DNA of 22,500 nucleotides from Chrysomallon squamiferum. Lineage: Eukaryota; Mollusca; Gastropoda; Neomphalida; Peltospiridae. The notes under the pieces were generated by a model. The model searched no databases, was not told the origin of the DNA, and saw only the letters and a list, made by a program, of their open reading frames with translations. This document shows, one piece after another, positions 1 through 10,331 of this stretch; positions within the stretch are counted from its first letter, which is position 1; the number at the start of each line of letters is the position of its first letter. The position numbers and the translations under genes were made by a program. The stretch is taken from assembly GCA_012295275.1 (NCBI GenBank), contig CM022665.1, forward strand, positions 42,958,652 to 42,981,151, given 5' to 3'.

Positions 1-394
1 ATTTAGAAGTTATCAAAACTATAAGAAAACTGTGTACTATTATCTTTATAATGGATAATTCGGATGGTAAAAGAGCTTATTCAGGGGAAGGGGATGCAGA
101 ACTTTAAGTCTTAATTCATGGTGTATAACAGCTATAGGACTAATTTAGAAGTTATAAAAACTTTAAGAAAAGCTGTGTACTATTATCTTTACTGTGTATC
201 TAGTAACACCATCGTACACACACAACAACGCATTCTGAAATATCTGCCCAGACTGGCGTGCTTCAACCTGTGGTGCACATCAACACATTCTGTACAGTTA
301 ATTATTGATTCTAAGGTTCAGAGTTACTGTGGTTCATTGTCAGGGTACATAAAAAGAGAAGAAACACGCCCACAGTGAAAACGGTGCTCCGGGA
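1..394. other. 5' flank of gene 1 with a 142-bp direct repeat
   Basis: Bases 1-48 and 143-191 are near-identical (ATTTAGAAGTTAT then AACTGTGTACTATTATC), giving a direct repeat with period 142 cut by the left window edge. Short open frames here (for example 118-378) have no family features, and I do not call them genes. Confidence 0.5.
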
Positions 395-480
395 TTTCGT
401 GCGCTCCACGTGAGAATGCAACCAACTGACAGCTGCGCTCAAGGGACATAACTCAGGTGGTCGGTGCCAAAGATGGCGAC
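395..480 (+). promoter_or_regulatory. Proximal 5' region of gene 1: E-box cluster and strong start context
   Basis: Four CANNTG motifs lie within 53 bp upstream of the start: CACGTG (407-412), CAACTG (423-428), CAGCTG (430-435) and CAGGTG (454-459). The start itself reads CAAAGATGGCGAC, close to the YY1-type AAGATGGCGGC motif that often sits at TSS/start regions. No TATA box is obvious. The transcription start cannot be placed from sequence alone. Confidence 0.35.
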
Positions 481-653
481 CACTGCAGTGTTTTGGTTGT
501 CTTTGTTTATTTTTCCACTGCTGCGATGCGATGATACGAGGACGACGACGTTGAAGAGTGTCGTTGACGCCCTGCAGAAGATCATTTCTTTTTACAAACA
601 CAACTACAAGGATTTCAACGTGGACGGTCTGTTTGGATTGCGCGTCGTCGAAG
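473..653 (+). CDS. Gene 1 exon 1: signal peptide and N terminus
   Basis: The ATG at 473 has A at -3 and G at +4, a strong initiation context, and opens with an n-region, a hydrophobic core (AVFWLSLFIFPLL) and a polar Arg-Cys-Asp-Asp boundary, a typical secretory signal. The exon ends in FNVDGLFGLRVVEG, which resembles the N-terminal conserved motif of C16orf89 proteins. The donor is GAAG|GTAAAA at 653/654, phase 1. This exon is more CpG- and GC-rich than the flanking DNA. Confidence 0.8.
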
Positions 654-3600
654 GTAAAACAGCTCGTTGATAAGGGGGTTCCCGTCTTTCTCTCCCCGTT
701 TGCAGACGATGTGTATATATATGTATATTCGCGGGGTCTTTGCTAGATAGCTGATCGTTATAAGGAGTTGTTTACAAGTCACGTAACTTGGCTGTTAAAT
801 TCTCATTAGTGATTACAGGTGATTAAAGGTAACGGGAGATAAAGACAAATACCAAACTTCTGAAAGGCTCACGGACCATATGTTGAAATGCAAATTTAAA
901 AACTGTAGCAAGAATGTGAAAATGAAACAAAACTTAAAGAAATCCGTTAAGCTGTTTTATAAATTAATTTCAGTGTGTCTTAGTCTTCATTAGTAATAAT
1001 ATTAATAATAATAATAATATTAACAGAAAATAAAAATAAATTATAAAAAAATAGAATAGTTTTTTTTTTCGAAATGTCAAAAACATTAAATAAATTATTG
1101 TAACAGTTTGATACATTCATAACATTGTTTGTGTTATGTTAATAATATAATAGAACATTGTTACGTCTGTATCACATTAAAATACATTGAACCACAACTG
1201 AATTACATTGTAACAATATTTCTTTTCACTTTTTCATTTAAAATAACTTCTGTAAAATCAGATTCCTTTTAAAATACACTATTAATCAATAACATAATCA
1301 GGATTTTAATACCTAGGAATTTATGAACAGATAGCTGTATTAAAAATATATTTATATATATAAAACAAATTATATTTATTTACAGTATTAATAATTGACA
1401 AATATTTAACTATATATTTAGTGTATGTTATTTTGCATCACATTTCAAACCAAATGTGTTGTTCTTTTTTCAAGTCTTCTTTTGTGTTGTACATTCCTAT
1501 GTTTAATTCAAATAAATTTATATGTTTGCCTAATTATGTAAATAACTAATTTTAGATAATATATCACTTGAAGGTGAAGCATAAAACAGTTATTAAACAT
1601 CAGTAAATCACTTTAATAAGTTACAGATGAATGTGAAATATCTAAACCTGAGTACATCATTTCAACTTTAAGAAATATTGTAAGAAAAATGACTAATTAA
1701 ATTTAATAAATGACTTTAAGAAGTGTAAAATAACTAAATTTAATTAAATTAGCTTAAGAAATATTCTAAGAAAAATGATGTAATAAATGACTTTAAGAAG
1801 TATGAAATAACTTAACTTCAGTACATCACTTTAAGAATAAGTATAAGAAAAGTTACTAATTCAAATGTAATGTTCAGCTTTAAGAAATTTGAAAGTTTCT
1901 AAATTTCAGTAGATAACTTTAATTAAAGTGACTGAACTCATTTAATACACAGCTTTAAAAAGTATGAAATATTAATTTAAAAATATTTATATATGTTAAC
2001 TGTATTAACTGTATGTGTGTGGAAGTGTTTATATGAGTGGGTGTGTGTGGGTGTGTGTACGGGTGTGTACATGTGTCTGTGCGTGCATATATATATCAAC
2101 ATGCTGTCAACACATCTGTTATCACTGTTTTAGCTATTTTGTAATTTGTATGTGTACATAAAATAAATGTTCATCAGGTAACAGCTGGTCAATGAGATAC
2201 TGATAATTTTTTTCTAATTTGTGTGTGTATGTGTGTCTGTTGCCACACAATGTGTATTGTTTGACATATCTAGTCACAACATATATATATATATATATTT
2301 ATATATATGTCTTGTTTGACAGTTGTTATCCAGTGTTGATTTTATGTAAGATAATTTATCTATGTTTTGCTAGCAGTAAAAATAATAATGGTACTAACAA
2401 AATAAAATAAAATAAATAATTGGTTTTTTTTTGTTTTGTTTTTTACTGAAAAATAATGATACATTATTACAGTATTTCATAAAATATAATAAGTAAAATA
2501 TGGTACACTATAGTTAAAAGTATTTACCTTGTATTCAGTGAAATACACTTAAAATATAAGTATAAAAAAACAACAACAACAAAAAATAAAAAAAAATAAC
2601 AAAAACAACTAAGCCAGTTATACAAATAAGAAATATATATATATATTCAAAAAAACAACCATGACAACAAAACCAAAGAAATCATTTCAAAAATGCAAAT
2701 GATTACCCAAGAAATACATAGTTATTCAAAGTTATTCATATTGTATTAAAACACATTAATACAGTGTACTTGTCACTAATGTGTTTTATCAACAACATAG
2801 TTAATAGAAAGTGTCAGTCATTGTATTGTTTTTAAAAATAATACAGTGTAATACATTATTGATTTTCTTTCCAATTTTTTTTTTTGTCAAATTACTTGAT
2901 AATACTGTTTGATACTTTTTTCTTTGCTTTTCTTTTTCTTTGATTTTTCTTCTTCTTCTTCTTTTTCATTGACACTATATATATATATATATTACAGAAG
3001 ATTAATTTATATTTAGTTTAAATAGCAATAATAATAACAACAACCCTGTACAGGTATTTTGCTTCTTATTTTTTTAATTTAAATATTAAAGATGGATGAA
3101 TGGAAAATGGATTTTTACAATCACTATTATTATGTATAGATGTACATATACATACATACATACATACATATATTATTTTTTATTAATTTTATTTATTTAT
3201 TTATTTTATTTTATTTTTGCAGGTCACATAAATCTACTTCTAAAGGAATATGACAAGGGCCACCATCGGCACCTGGACATCAACACTGTTCAGCATCTAC
3301 GCAACATGGCTGCTGAGTCAACATTGATAGCGACTCAAGCTGTCGAGTTTGTGAAGAGGGAGAATGAGTCGTACTATAACATGTTCAAGACAATAGTGGT
3401 CGGGTCCTGGGATGTGTTCAGGAGGCACAGGGAAATCAACCCCCACTTCGTGTGGCATTCTAACATATACAGTGCCAAAAAGAAAGGTAAAATGATGTTG
3501 ACAAATATTGTATAAAATGTGCCGTAAAATTTGCTGTGCAAATATGATATGTAAAATGTGCTGTAAAATTTTCTGTGCAAATATGATATGTAAAATGTGC

Positions 3601-4813
3601 CGTAAATTTTTGCTGTGCAAATATGATATGTAAAATGTGCCATAAAATTTGGTGTGCAAAAAATAATATGTAAAATGTGCCGTAAAATTTGGTGTGCAAA
3701 ATTATTATGTAAAGTAAAATTTATAAAATTAATATATAAGTGTACCAGCAAATATCTTGTTAAAAAATATTATATAAATATTTTATCAAATTTTTTTGGG
3801 GAAAAATAATATGTAAATGTGTCATGAAATTTAACTGTTCAGAAATTTAGTGTGTAAGTATAGCTGCAAATTTACCATGCAAAATGAATGCATAAATGTA
3901 CTTTCACATCAACTGTGGCAAAGTCTTAACCAGCCATCAATGATCTGTTATGAATAAAACCTCGTGTAATCTGGATGCTGGTTGCTTCAAATTCCACTGT
4001 AAAATAATGGTTTATATTTTAATTAGCACTGTATAGTACAACCACTTCTTAAACAATGACAGGAGTTTGCACTTAATAAAGACTGAGGTGAAATGTCTGC
4101 GCTGGTTTGAAGGTTAATAAAGAACAGTGGCGTGCTTCTTGTAATTGCCTTCTTACAGCTGGGTGAACAAGATCATCATTAGTGTGTGTTGATGTGTAAA
4201 TTAATTAACTCATTTAGTTCTGCACATTTTGCATTATCATGTCACATTCATTGTAATGACAGTGTGACCTTAAAATAGAGCAACATGCGGAACTTTCAGT
4301 GCAGTCTGAAGTGAAATTAGTAGAATAGTTTTATTCAGATTCATTGTGTGAACAGAAAGATTTAGCTGTGCAGTGTTAGTGACCGTTATTAGGAGTTGTA
4401 TGAAACCAGGAGTTGTTTGGCTGAGAGAAAACAAATAACAGTTGGCAAACTCAAAAATCTAAACAGATAGTCACTACACACCAGTTTTCTTAAAATGATA
4501 AAACAAATTAAGTCTTTTGCTGAAGATTTTTGAAACCAATGTTAAATATGGCAGCCATGACAGAGGAGTTTGCTTTGGATAGAAATATAAAAAAATAAAA
4601 ATAAATAAAAAAGAATCATCAGTGATAAACTGTTTCTGAGCTGACACTTGATGGATGTTTAACATTTGTAAATAGACATATTCCAATTTCATGTTATTTT
4701 AATCTTTATAAACTGACACTCTGTCAAAAATAGCATATTTCATTGATACCAAGCGAATCCAATTTTGTCAGAATTCACTGTATGTGTGTGTGTGTGTGTG
4801 TGTGTCTGTGTGT

Positions 4814-4851
<38 letters not shown>

Positions 4852-5786
4852 ATAAAAGAAAAATATGAGTATAAAACAACAAGGAAAGGTGCACATAAAA
4901 GAACTCTTAAGCAGTAGTTGTGGGTTTCTTTTCTAGTGTATCTTCAACATTAAGAAACTCTGAGTTTGCCTCTGTATTAACAAGGTATTATTAACCTGGT
5001 GTTCATTCATTTGTCAGCAGTTAATATGAATATATATTTAATATGAAAGATTCATGAGTTAGATAACGACAGGTAATATGATAGTATATGGTTTATGTCA
5101 TAATTATGTAAACAGCTGCCACTAACTAAGTACATAGTGTATTGTACTTGACAGTGATCTCATTTGTTCAGCATAGGTTTGAAAACTCATACATCTGTAA
5201 ACAGAAATAGACAGATATTGGTTCCACTTTACAGTATATTACAGATTGTTCTAATATTGACATAGGTTAATACTGTATGTATACAACAGAGATAGCATCA
5301 TACTGAATATATTTTTACTCAGAAAATATTCAGATAGAATATATAAAATATTTAGGTTGATACTGCTTATATGTTACAGCAAAGTATTAAGTAAACTTAA
5401 TTTGTATATCACCATTTTCAGATCATAGATTGTTAATTTCTTTATTTAGTATTTCCTGTTCCACCCCAATGCTCCATGTAAGAATATTTATTATACTGCT
5501 GTTATACTAGTATTAGAATTTGCCATTTAGATGTAAAAGCCCCAGCTTTGATCAACTGCTTTAAATCTTGTGTGATTTCCTGCTCCAATTGCTACTTAGT
5601 ATCCTATTTTAGCCTGAAATGCAATAAATTTTGATATGTTACATATGACAGTACTTAACTTTTTAGCATAAACTGTAATGTATTACTGTATGTTACAAAT
5701 AGTGTTATACTTACAGAAATGTATGTGTATATGTATTTATAAATATATTTATGTATGTATTTATGTATGTAAATATGTATGAATGC

Positions 5787-5824
<38 letters not shown>

Positions 5825-8800
5825 ATTTATTTATACATGTTTGTATTCAAACAGTGAAGCTGGACGAGGGTACTAGTGACCAGTGCATGGGTCAGATAAC
5901 AGGGAGTGACACAGAGGGCACCAAGCCGTGCATGATAGATGACACGTGTCTGAACATCATGACTCAGAAGGGACTCACTGAGTACGGCATCACTCACCAG
6001 ATTCTGTGGACTATGCTAGCAGAAAAGGTTTGTCAAACACCTCAAAACAAAATTTAAAATTAAAAAGAAAAAACAAACAGAAATGAAAATGTTTTACTGG
6101 TTCAGCATGATTATGGTATTATTGTGTATTCCTGTATTGTTGTGTACACACAGGTTTGTAGGATTATCATGTACATACACAGACATGCATTCATTTCTCA
6201 GATATTCTTCTACACAGATATATATTTATTCATATACATGGACATATGCATATTCTTGTACACATACACATTCATATACATCTACATACAAATACTCACA
6301 TATACAGACATATTCATAGACATATAAATAATCATGTACACAGGCATAAAATATCTGAACATCAATAAACATTCACATACAGACAAATAGTGGATAGAGA
6401 GATATACACATTCATTTATATAGATATGCGCCTATATACTAGATATTAAATTCTTATATTAAATAATATACTATTATCATGCTGTTTTTATTCTCCTGAG
6501 GTTAGTTATAAACCTAACATTACCACATCTCTGTCTGGCATAAAGCACTGTCTATCCATTTCATATTAAGTATTCTTTAACATAATTATATGATACTAAA
6601 TATGATATAACATATTTGATACTAAGTAATATTTAACATATTTGATCCTAAATATCATGTAACCTATTTGATCCTAAATAATATTTAATATATTTCATAT
6701 TAAGTATCTATTTCATATTTATGTTTGATACTAAATATTATCTATTATTTGAACCAATTTGATTTGATACTGAATATATTATTTAATCCATTTTTGTACT
6801 CTAAGTAATATTTAACATGTTTTGATACTAAAATTATTATCTAAAATATATTTGATATTAATTTGTTTGGATTATCTAACATATTTAATACTAAATATTA
6901 TCTAACTTATTAACTAAAATTATTATTTCATAATTTGATACTAAGAATTACCTAAATCTGATGCTAAATAATATAAACTACTTTTAACCTGTTTGATACA
7001 AAATATTATCTAACCTGTTTGATACAAAATATTATCTAACTATTTGATTCAAAATATTATCTAATGTATTTGATTCTATTGCCAAATATTGATAATAAAT
7101 ATGTAGTCTGTTTCATACTAAATAATATCTAACCTATTTGATACTAAATAATATCTAACCTATTGGATACTAAATATTATTTAACCTGTTTGATACTAAA
7201 TGTTATCTAACCTGTTTGATACTAAATATTATCTAACCTGTTTGATACTAAATATTATTTAACCTGTTTGATACTAAATATTATTTAACCTGTTTGATAC
7301 TAAATGTTATCTAACCTGTTTGATACTAAATGTTATCTAACCTGTTTGATACTAAATATTATCTAACATCTTTGATACTAAATAATATCTCACCTCTTTG
7401 ATACTAAATATTATTTAACCTGTTTGATACTAAATAATATCTCACCAGTTTGCTACTCAGTGTTATTAAATCTGTTGTATGTTATATTTCAGGCTGGTTG
7501 TACGAGTATTCTGAATCAGTCTCTATTGAAAAAGGGCTACAGCAGCGTTGATGAGATGCAACTTGAGTTCTGCACCAACAACTACTATGAGATGGTGGCC
7601 ATCATTCACATCTACATGAAGGGCAACATCACCTCTGACTACCAGGATCTCTTCTTGGAGGAGCGTGAGTACAACATATTCCCGTTCCAACCAAAGCTCT
7701 TTGACAACAGATATAATGATATGTGAACGCACACTTACATAGACACGCACTCAGTCAGTAATCACAACTGCTAATACTGACAATATGCTGAAAAATTTAA
7801 GCATAGAAATAAAACAACTTACACAAATACATGTATATTCCAGTGAATGCAGAATATTATATTTTCCCTGTTGTTCTTTGTTTTTCAGAATTTATCTGTC
7901 CCAGTGTTGGGTTTTACCAGTACCTGAAGAAGGACTACCTCACACAGATTCTCTCTTGGCAGAAGGACTCAGGGTGTTTTTATGACAAGCAAACACAGTC
8001 GTCAAGATACATACTGAAAGACCTAAAGCATCCAGTTGTACCATCAAACATAAAAATAAATCCTTTGAAATTCAGACCAAAGGAGCCAGGCATGAAGCAG
8101 CAGCAGCAACAGCAGCAACAGCAACAGCAGCAGCAGCAGCCAGGCCTGGTTCACAATGAAGTTCAAGCAGCAAAGAAACAGAACGTCATTCAGCAGATTC
8201 AGAACCATCAGCAGCAGCCAAATGTGAGAAACATCGGCCGACAGTTGCCTCCCTTGAAATCAGACTTGAACGTGAAATACCATGGCAACGGGAACCAGCG
8301 TGGAAAAGTAGTTACGAATTTTGAAAGGAAGTCAGGACTCCTGCCTCAGTTTGGTGATAAAAGTTACAGGATGCAGAGGAGACAGACAAGAAGGTTGTTG
8401 GTAGAGAAATCAATGGCTGGTTAGTTGACATTTAATATACAGACATTAATATTAGTAACATTTGACTATTTACATTTAATATACAGAAATTAAAATAGTA
8501 ACATTTGATTATTTACATTTAACATACAGTCATTAATAGTTGTAACATTTAACTATTTACATTTAATATACAGAAATTAAAATAGTAACATTTGATTATT
8601 TACATTTAACATACAGTCATTAATAGTTGTAACATTTAACTATTTACATTTAATATACAGAAATTAAAATAGTAACATTTGAGTATTTACATTTAATATA
8701 CAGTCATTAATAGTAGTAACATTTGATTATTTACATTTAATATACAGAAATTAATATTAGTAACATTTGATTATTTACATTTAATATACAGACATTAATA

Positions 8801-10331
8801 GTAGTAACATTTGATTATTTACATTTAATATACAGACATTAATAGTTGTAACATTTGAGTATTTACATTTAATATACAGACATTAATAGTAGTAACATTT
8901 GACTATTTACATTTAATATACAGACATTAATATTTGTTTGCTAACACCTCAGTATTAACATTGGTTAATGAATATATGTTTAGTGAAATATCAGTGAGTA
9001 TTAAATTTAACTGGACAGACTGTAGTGATTAATGTTTTAATTACAAAGTAAATCATGCGATGTCTTTACAGATAGTATCAGAGAAGAAACCTACTGCAGC
9101 AATATTATTAACAATATTTTTTAAAATAGTTAACCTGAAGGAATATTTTGTTTTCACATCAGAACTGAAGTTGTTTTTACAGCTGTTGTTATTTAAGATT
9201 GTTTAAGCATTAAAATAACAGAACAATTGCTGAACTTTTATTTTATTTTTTTTTTATTTTTTTTTTTTACAGTTGTAGCTGTTTAACATTACTTGGTTTC
9301 TTACTCTCATTGTCCCTGATTAGGCATCAACAAATATTTTTTGATATGAACAAGTTTAAACTTTCTTCCCTCACTGATGTTTTTTTTTTTTTTTTCACAG
9401 ATGGATGTCTGAGTCACAAGACAGCTGTAGCAGCAGGAGCTCTGGTCATGTACCTCAGATACATCATCGACCCCGGTCCCCTCAACCTGACAGCCCTGCA
9501 CCCAATCCTTCCAGAAAGCTCCAGATCGCTCCTCGAGGAGTTCCGGGACTTCCAGAATCAGAAGGTCAAGGGGGAGGGTCTGATCCCCGTGAAGCAGGAC
9601 CTGGGGGAGGAGATTGTCCTCAACCAGGGGGATGACCGGGAGGCTGTGGAGGATGGGGAGAGGAAGAGGGGGGTAATGCTGGCGAGGAGATGGAAGAGGA
9701 GGAAGAGGAAGAAGAAGAAGAAGAAGAAGAAGAGGAGGAAGATCCAGGAGATGGAGCTAACGGGAACTACAAGGATGAGGACGAAATGTACCCCGACAAA
9801 CCGGACAACCCCAACATGGCTGACAAGAAAGTAGTTCGGTTTGGAAACAACGGAATGGCGGAACAGAAGAAAATGAATTACGAAGATGATGGCAACGATG
9901 ATTTTCAACACCAGTACAACGCCGATGATGATGTGCAGCAGCAGCAGCAGCAGCAGCAGCAGCCAGACAACAGTTTTCAGGCTGGTGCGAAGGGAGGTAA
10001 TCACGAACAAGAGAACAAAGACGAGGAGGAGTACACGTACTACGACCCCCCGGACAAAGACCTGGCTGACAAGAATGTCGACGGTGAGAAGCGAGAAAAC
10101 GTCCCTTTAATTCAAAAACGTGTTCACAAAATAAAGAAAAAAGAGCTCAGCCTGACTCGAGACGGGGCGTTCGGCAGTGACACTCTGGTGACAAGGCCCA
10201 AGCCCGATGACAAAATGTTGTTTTTCATTCTCTCCTGCACCGTTTTACTAGTTGTTTTTCTAATGTACAGATTTATCAAGAAAAGGAGAATACACATTAG
10301 GTACAGTCCACGTAAATTATTTAAGTTATGA
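473..10331 (+). CDS. Gene 1: C16orf89-like (DUF4735 family) membrane-anchored protein, six coding exons
   Basis: Spliced CDS joins 473-653, 3223-3486, 5855-6027, 7493-7664, 7889-8419 and 9401-10331, all with GT-AG introns and matching phases (1,1,0,1,1). It predicts about 750 residues once a one-base frame break near 9661-9673 is allowed for. In order: signal peptide (1 to about 19), helical N-terminal part (20-148), cysteine-rich core with Cys159, 174, 180, 209, 233, 267, 293 and 443, poly-Q linker (about 295-440), conserved DGC-SH segment (441-500), acidic/Gln stalk (about 525-700), transmembrane helix (713-733) and basic tail (734-750). Motifs ITHQILW, SWQK-SGCF and DGCLSH match what I recall of vertebrate C16orf89, a poorly characterised secreted protein. 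Function is unknown; type I membrane topology is inferred. N-glycosylation sequons occur at N108 and N251. The family call is from memory of motifs, not a search. Confidence 0.8.
654..3222 (+). other. Gene 1 intron 1 (phase 1)
   Basis: GTAAAA donor to TTTTTGCAG acceptor, 2569 bp, very AT-rich. It holds a degenerate array at about 1560-1980 built around CTTTAAGAA and AGTACATCA elements at roughly 40-55 bp spacing. It also has short TA tracts (2280-2308, 2634-2646, 2977-2992), a CTT/TTC stretch (2940-2965) and TTTA repeats before the acceptor. No coding potential seen. Confidence 0.75.
3223..3486 (+). CDS. Gene 1 exon 2: helical N-terminal domain
   Basis: The acceptor TTTTTGCAG precedes 3223. 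The split Gly codon (G from exon 1, GT here) keeps the frame. It encodes residues 61-148 with no cysteine, a likely helical segment, and one N-glycosylation sequon (N108-E-S). The donor AAAG|GTAAAA lies at 3486/3487, phase 1. The matching exon of gene 2 is outside the window. Confidence 0.8.
3487..3720 (+). repeat. Donor-adjacent 39-40 bp tandem array, gene 1 intron 2
   Basis: Units begin at 3512, 3551, 3590, 3630, 3670 and 3709 (spacing 39, 39, 40, 40, 39), each starting [GA]TAAAATGTG and ending near TGTGCAAATATGATAT. The splice donor at 3487 itself reads GTAAAATGATG, so the array starts at the intron boundary and its unit head resembles the donor. Confidence 0.85.
3721..5854 (+). other. Rest of gene 1 intron 2
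   Basis: AT-rich non-coding sequence with two TG microsatellites (about 4781-4840 and 5791-5822) and GTAT/TTAT-type simple sequence before the acceptor. No conserved coding segment or RNA gene recognised. Confidence 0.65.
5855..6027 (+). CDS. Gene 1 exon 3: first cysteine cluster
   Basis: The acceptor TTCAAACAG ends at 5854 and the donor AAAAG|GTTTGT is at 6027/6028. It encodes residues 149-206 with Cys159, Cys174 and Cys180 and ends in ITHQILWTMLAEK. The length (173 bp), phases and 37 of 58 residues agree with gene 2 exon 22039-22211 by hand alignment. Confidence 0.88.
6028..6569 (+). other. 5' part of gene 1 intron 3
   Basis: Non-coding. It contains a degenerate ACATAY/ACACA simple-sequence zone at about 6145-6430 that gives spurious open frames of Tyr/Thr/His/Ser. 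Nothing else recognised. Confidence 0.6.
6570..7480 (+). repeat. 26-bp minisatellite in gene 1 intron 3, next to the exon 4 acceptor
   Basis: About 13 tidy copies (7100-7445) of a 26-bp unit made of TTTGATACTAAAT plus A-T-rich spacer plus TAACCTG, preceded by decayed copies back to about 6570. A last divergent copy (CAGTTTGCTACTCAG, 7446-7460) runs to within about 30 bp of the exon 4 acceptor at 7492. The same unit in the same sense orientation fills intron 3 of gene 2. Confidence 0.9.
7493..7664 (+). CDS. Gene 1 exon 4: AGCTS / EFCTNNYYEM core
   Basis: The acceptor ATATTTCAG ends at 7492 and the consensus donor C|GTGAGT is at 7664/7665. It encodes residues 207-263 with Cys209, Cys233 and a sequon at N251-I-T. 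Gene 2 exon 19976-20147 has the same 172-bp length and 42 of 57 identical residues, including KKGYSSVDEM and LEFCTNNYYEM. Confidence 0.9.
7665..7888 (+). other. Gene 1 intron 4 (short, phase 1)
   Basis: 224 bp, GTGAGT donor to TTTTTCAG acceptor with a clear pyrimidine tract (7861-7886). No tandem array. The equivalent gene 2 intron is 1042 bp and contains a probable transposon remnant. Confidence 0.85.
7889..8419 (+). CDS. Gene 1 exon 5: CPSVGFYQY...SWQK-SGCF block and poly-Q linker
   Basis: The acceptor TTTTTCAG ends at 7888 and the donor GCTG|GTTAGT is at 8419/8420. The first 30 residues (Cys267 and Cys293) differ from gene 2 at only 3 of 30 positions after the split codon. The rest is a weakly conserved linker with a 14-Gln run (8098-8139), a shared NP-x-[KR]-F-[RK]-P element before it, and a shared LL-x-x-x-SM ending. 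It is 171 bp longer than the gene 2 exon, a difference confined to the linker. Confidence 0.88.
8420..8940 (+). repeat. Donor-adjacent ~44-bp tandem array, gene 1 intron 5
   Basis: About 11-12 copies of a 43-44 bp unit containing ACATTTAATATACAG, CATTAATAGT and GTAACATTTGA. The first ACATTTAATATAC element starts at 8428, only 8 bases after the intron begins. The donor flank GTTAGTTGACATTTAATA aligns with the internal GACTATTTACATTTAATA, so the array begins at the splice site. Confidence 0.88.
8941..9400 (+). other. 3' part of gene 1 intron 5
   Basis: AT-rich unique sequence with T-runs (9240-9270 and 9380-9396) leading to the CACAG acceptor. No gene seen. Confidence 0.65.
9401..10331 (+). 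CDS. Gene 1 exon 6: DGCLSH motif, acidic stalk, transmembrane anchor, basic tail (frame break inside)
   Basis: The acceptor TTTTTCACAG ends at 9400. Frame A reads DGCLSHKTAVAAGALVMYLRYI and HPILPESSR, both shared with gene 2, then degenerates into a Lys/Arg run and stops at 9834. The frame one base back is open from 9636 to the TGA at 10329-10331. It encodes a 16-Glu run (9693-9740), a 9-Gln run (9935-9961), the helix MLFFILSCTVLLVVFLMYRFI and tail KKRRIHIR. Gene 2 has the same domain-stalk-helix-tail order in one frame, so the two frames here almost certainly form one exon with a missing base, most simply in the G6 run at 9668-9673. Confidence 0.75.
9661..9673 (+). other. Frame break in gene 1 exon 6
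   Basis: The upstream conserved frame and the downstream acidic/TM frame differ by one base. The overlap open in both frames is 9636-9834, and protein character switches sensibly between about 9661 and the six-G run at 9668-9673. The six exons total 2252 bases, one short of a multiple of three. No plausible intron explains it: the DNA here is purine-only, with no polypyrimidine tract. An assembly indel in the G run or a real mutation are both possible. Confidence 0.7.

Noticed and set aside
118-378. 86-codon open frame in the 5' flank
   Set aside because: No family motif; low-complexity codon content, and it lies upstream of the well-supported start at 473. Likely chance.
3318-3751. Overlapping minus-strand open frames rich in HFTYHIC-type repeats
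   Set aside because: They are antisense to exon 2 and the 39-bp intronic array, and the protein repeats simply mirror the DNA repeat.
6570-7480. CRISPR-like array
   Set aside because: Repeats are contiguous 26-bp units without unique spacers, inside a eukaryotic intron.
9668-9674. Programmed -1 ribosomal frameshift at the G run
   Set aside because: The G6 run is not a canonical X XXY YYZ slippery heptamer in the upstream frame, and gene 2 encodes the same layout without frameshifting.
9673-9740. Small intron explaining the frame change in gene 1 exon 6
   Set aside because: GTAATG could be a donor, but the sequence to any AG is purine-only with no pyrimidine tract, under 70 bp, and gene 2 has no intron here.
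9558-10010. Minus-strand 150-codon open frame with Leu/Phe/Ile-rich segments
   Set aside because: Antisense of the acidic/Gln coding repeats of gene 1 exon 6; the hydrophobic runs come from GAA and CAG tracts read backwards.
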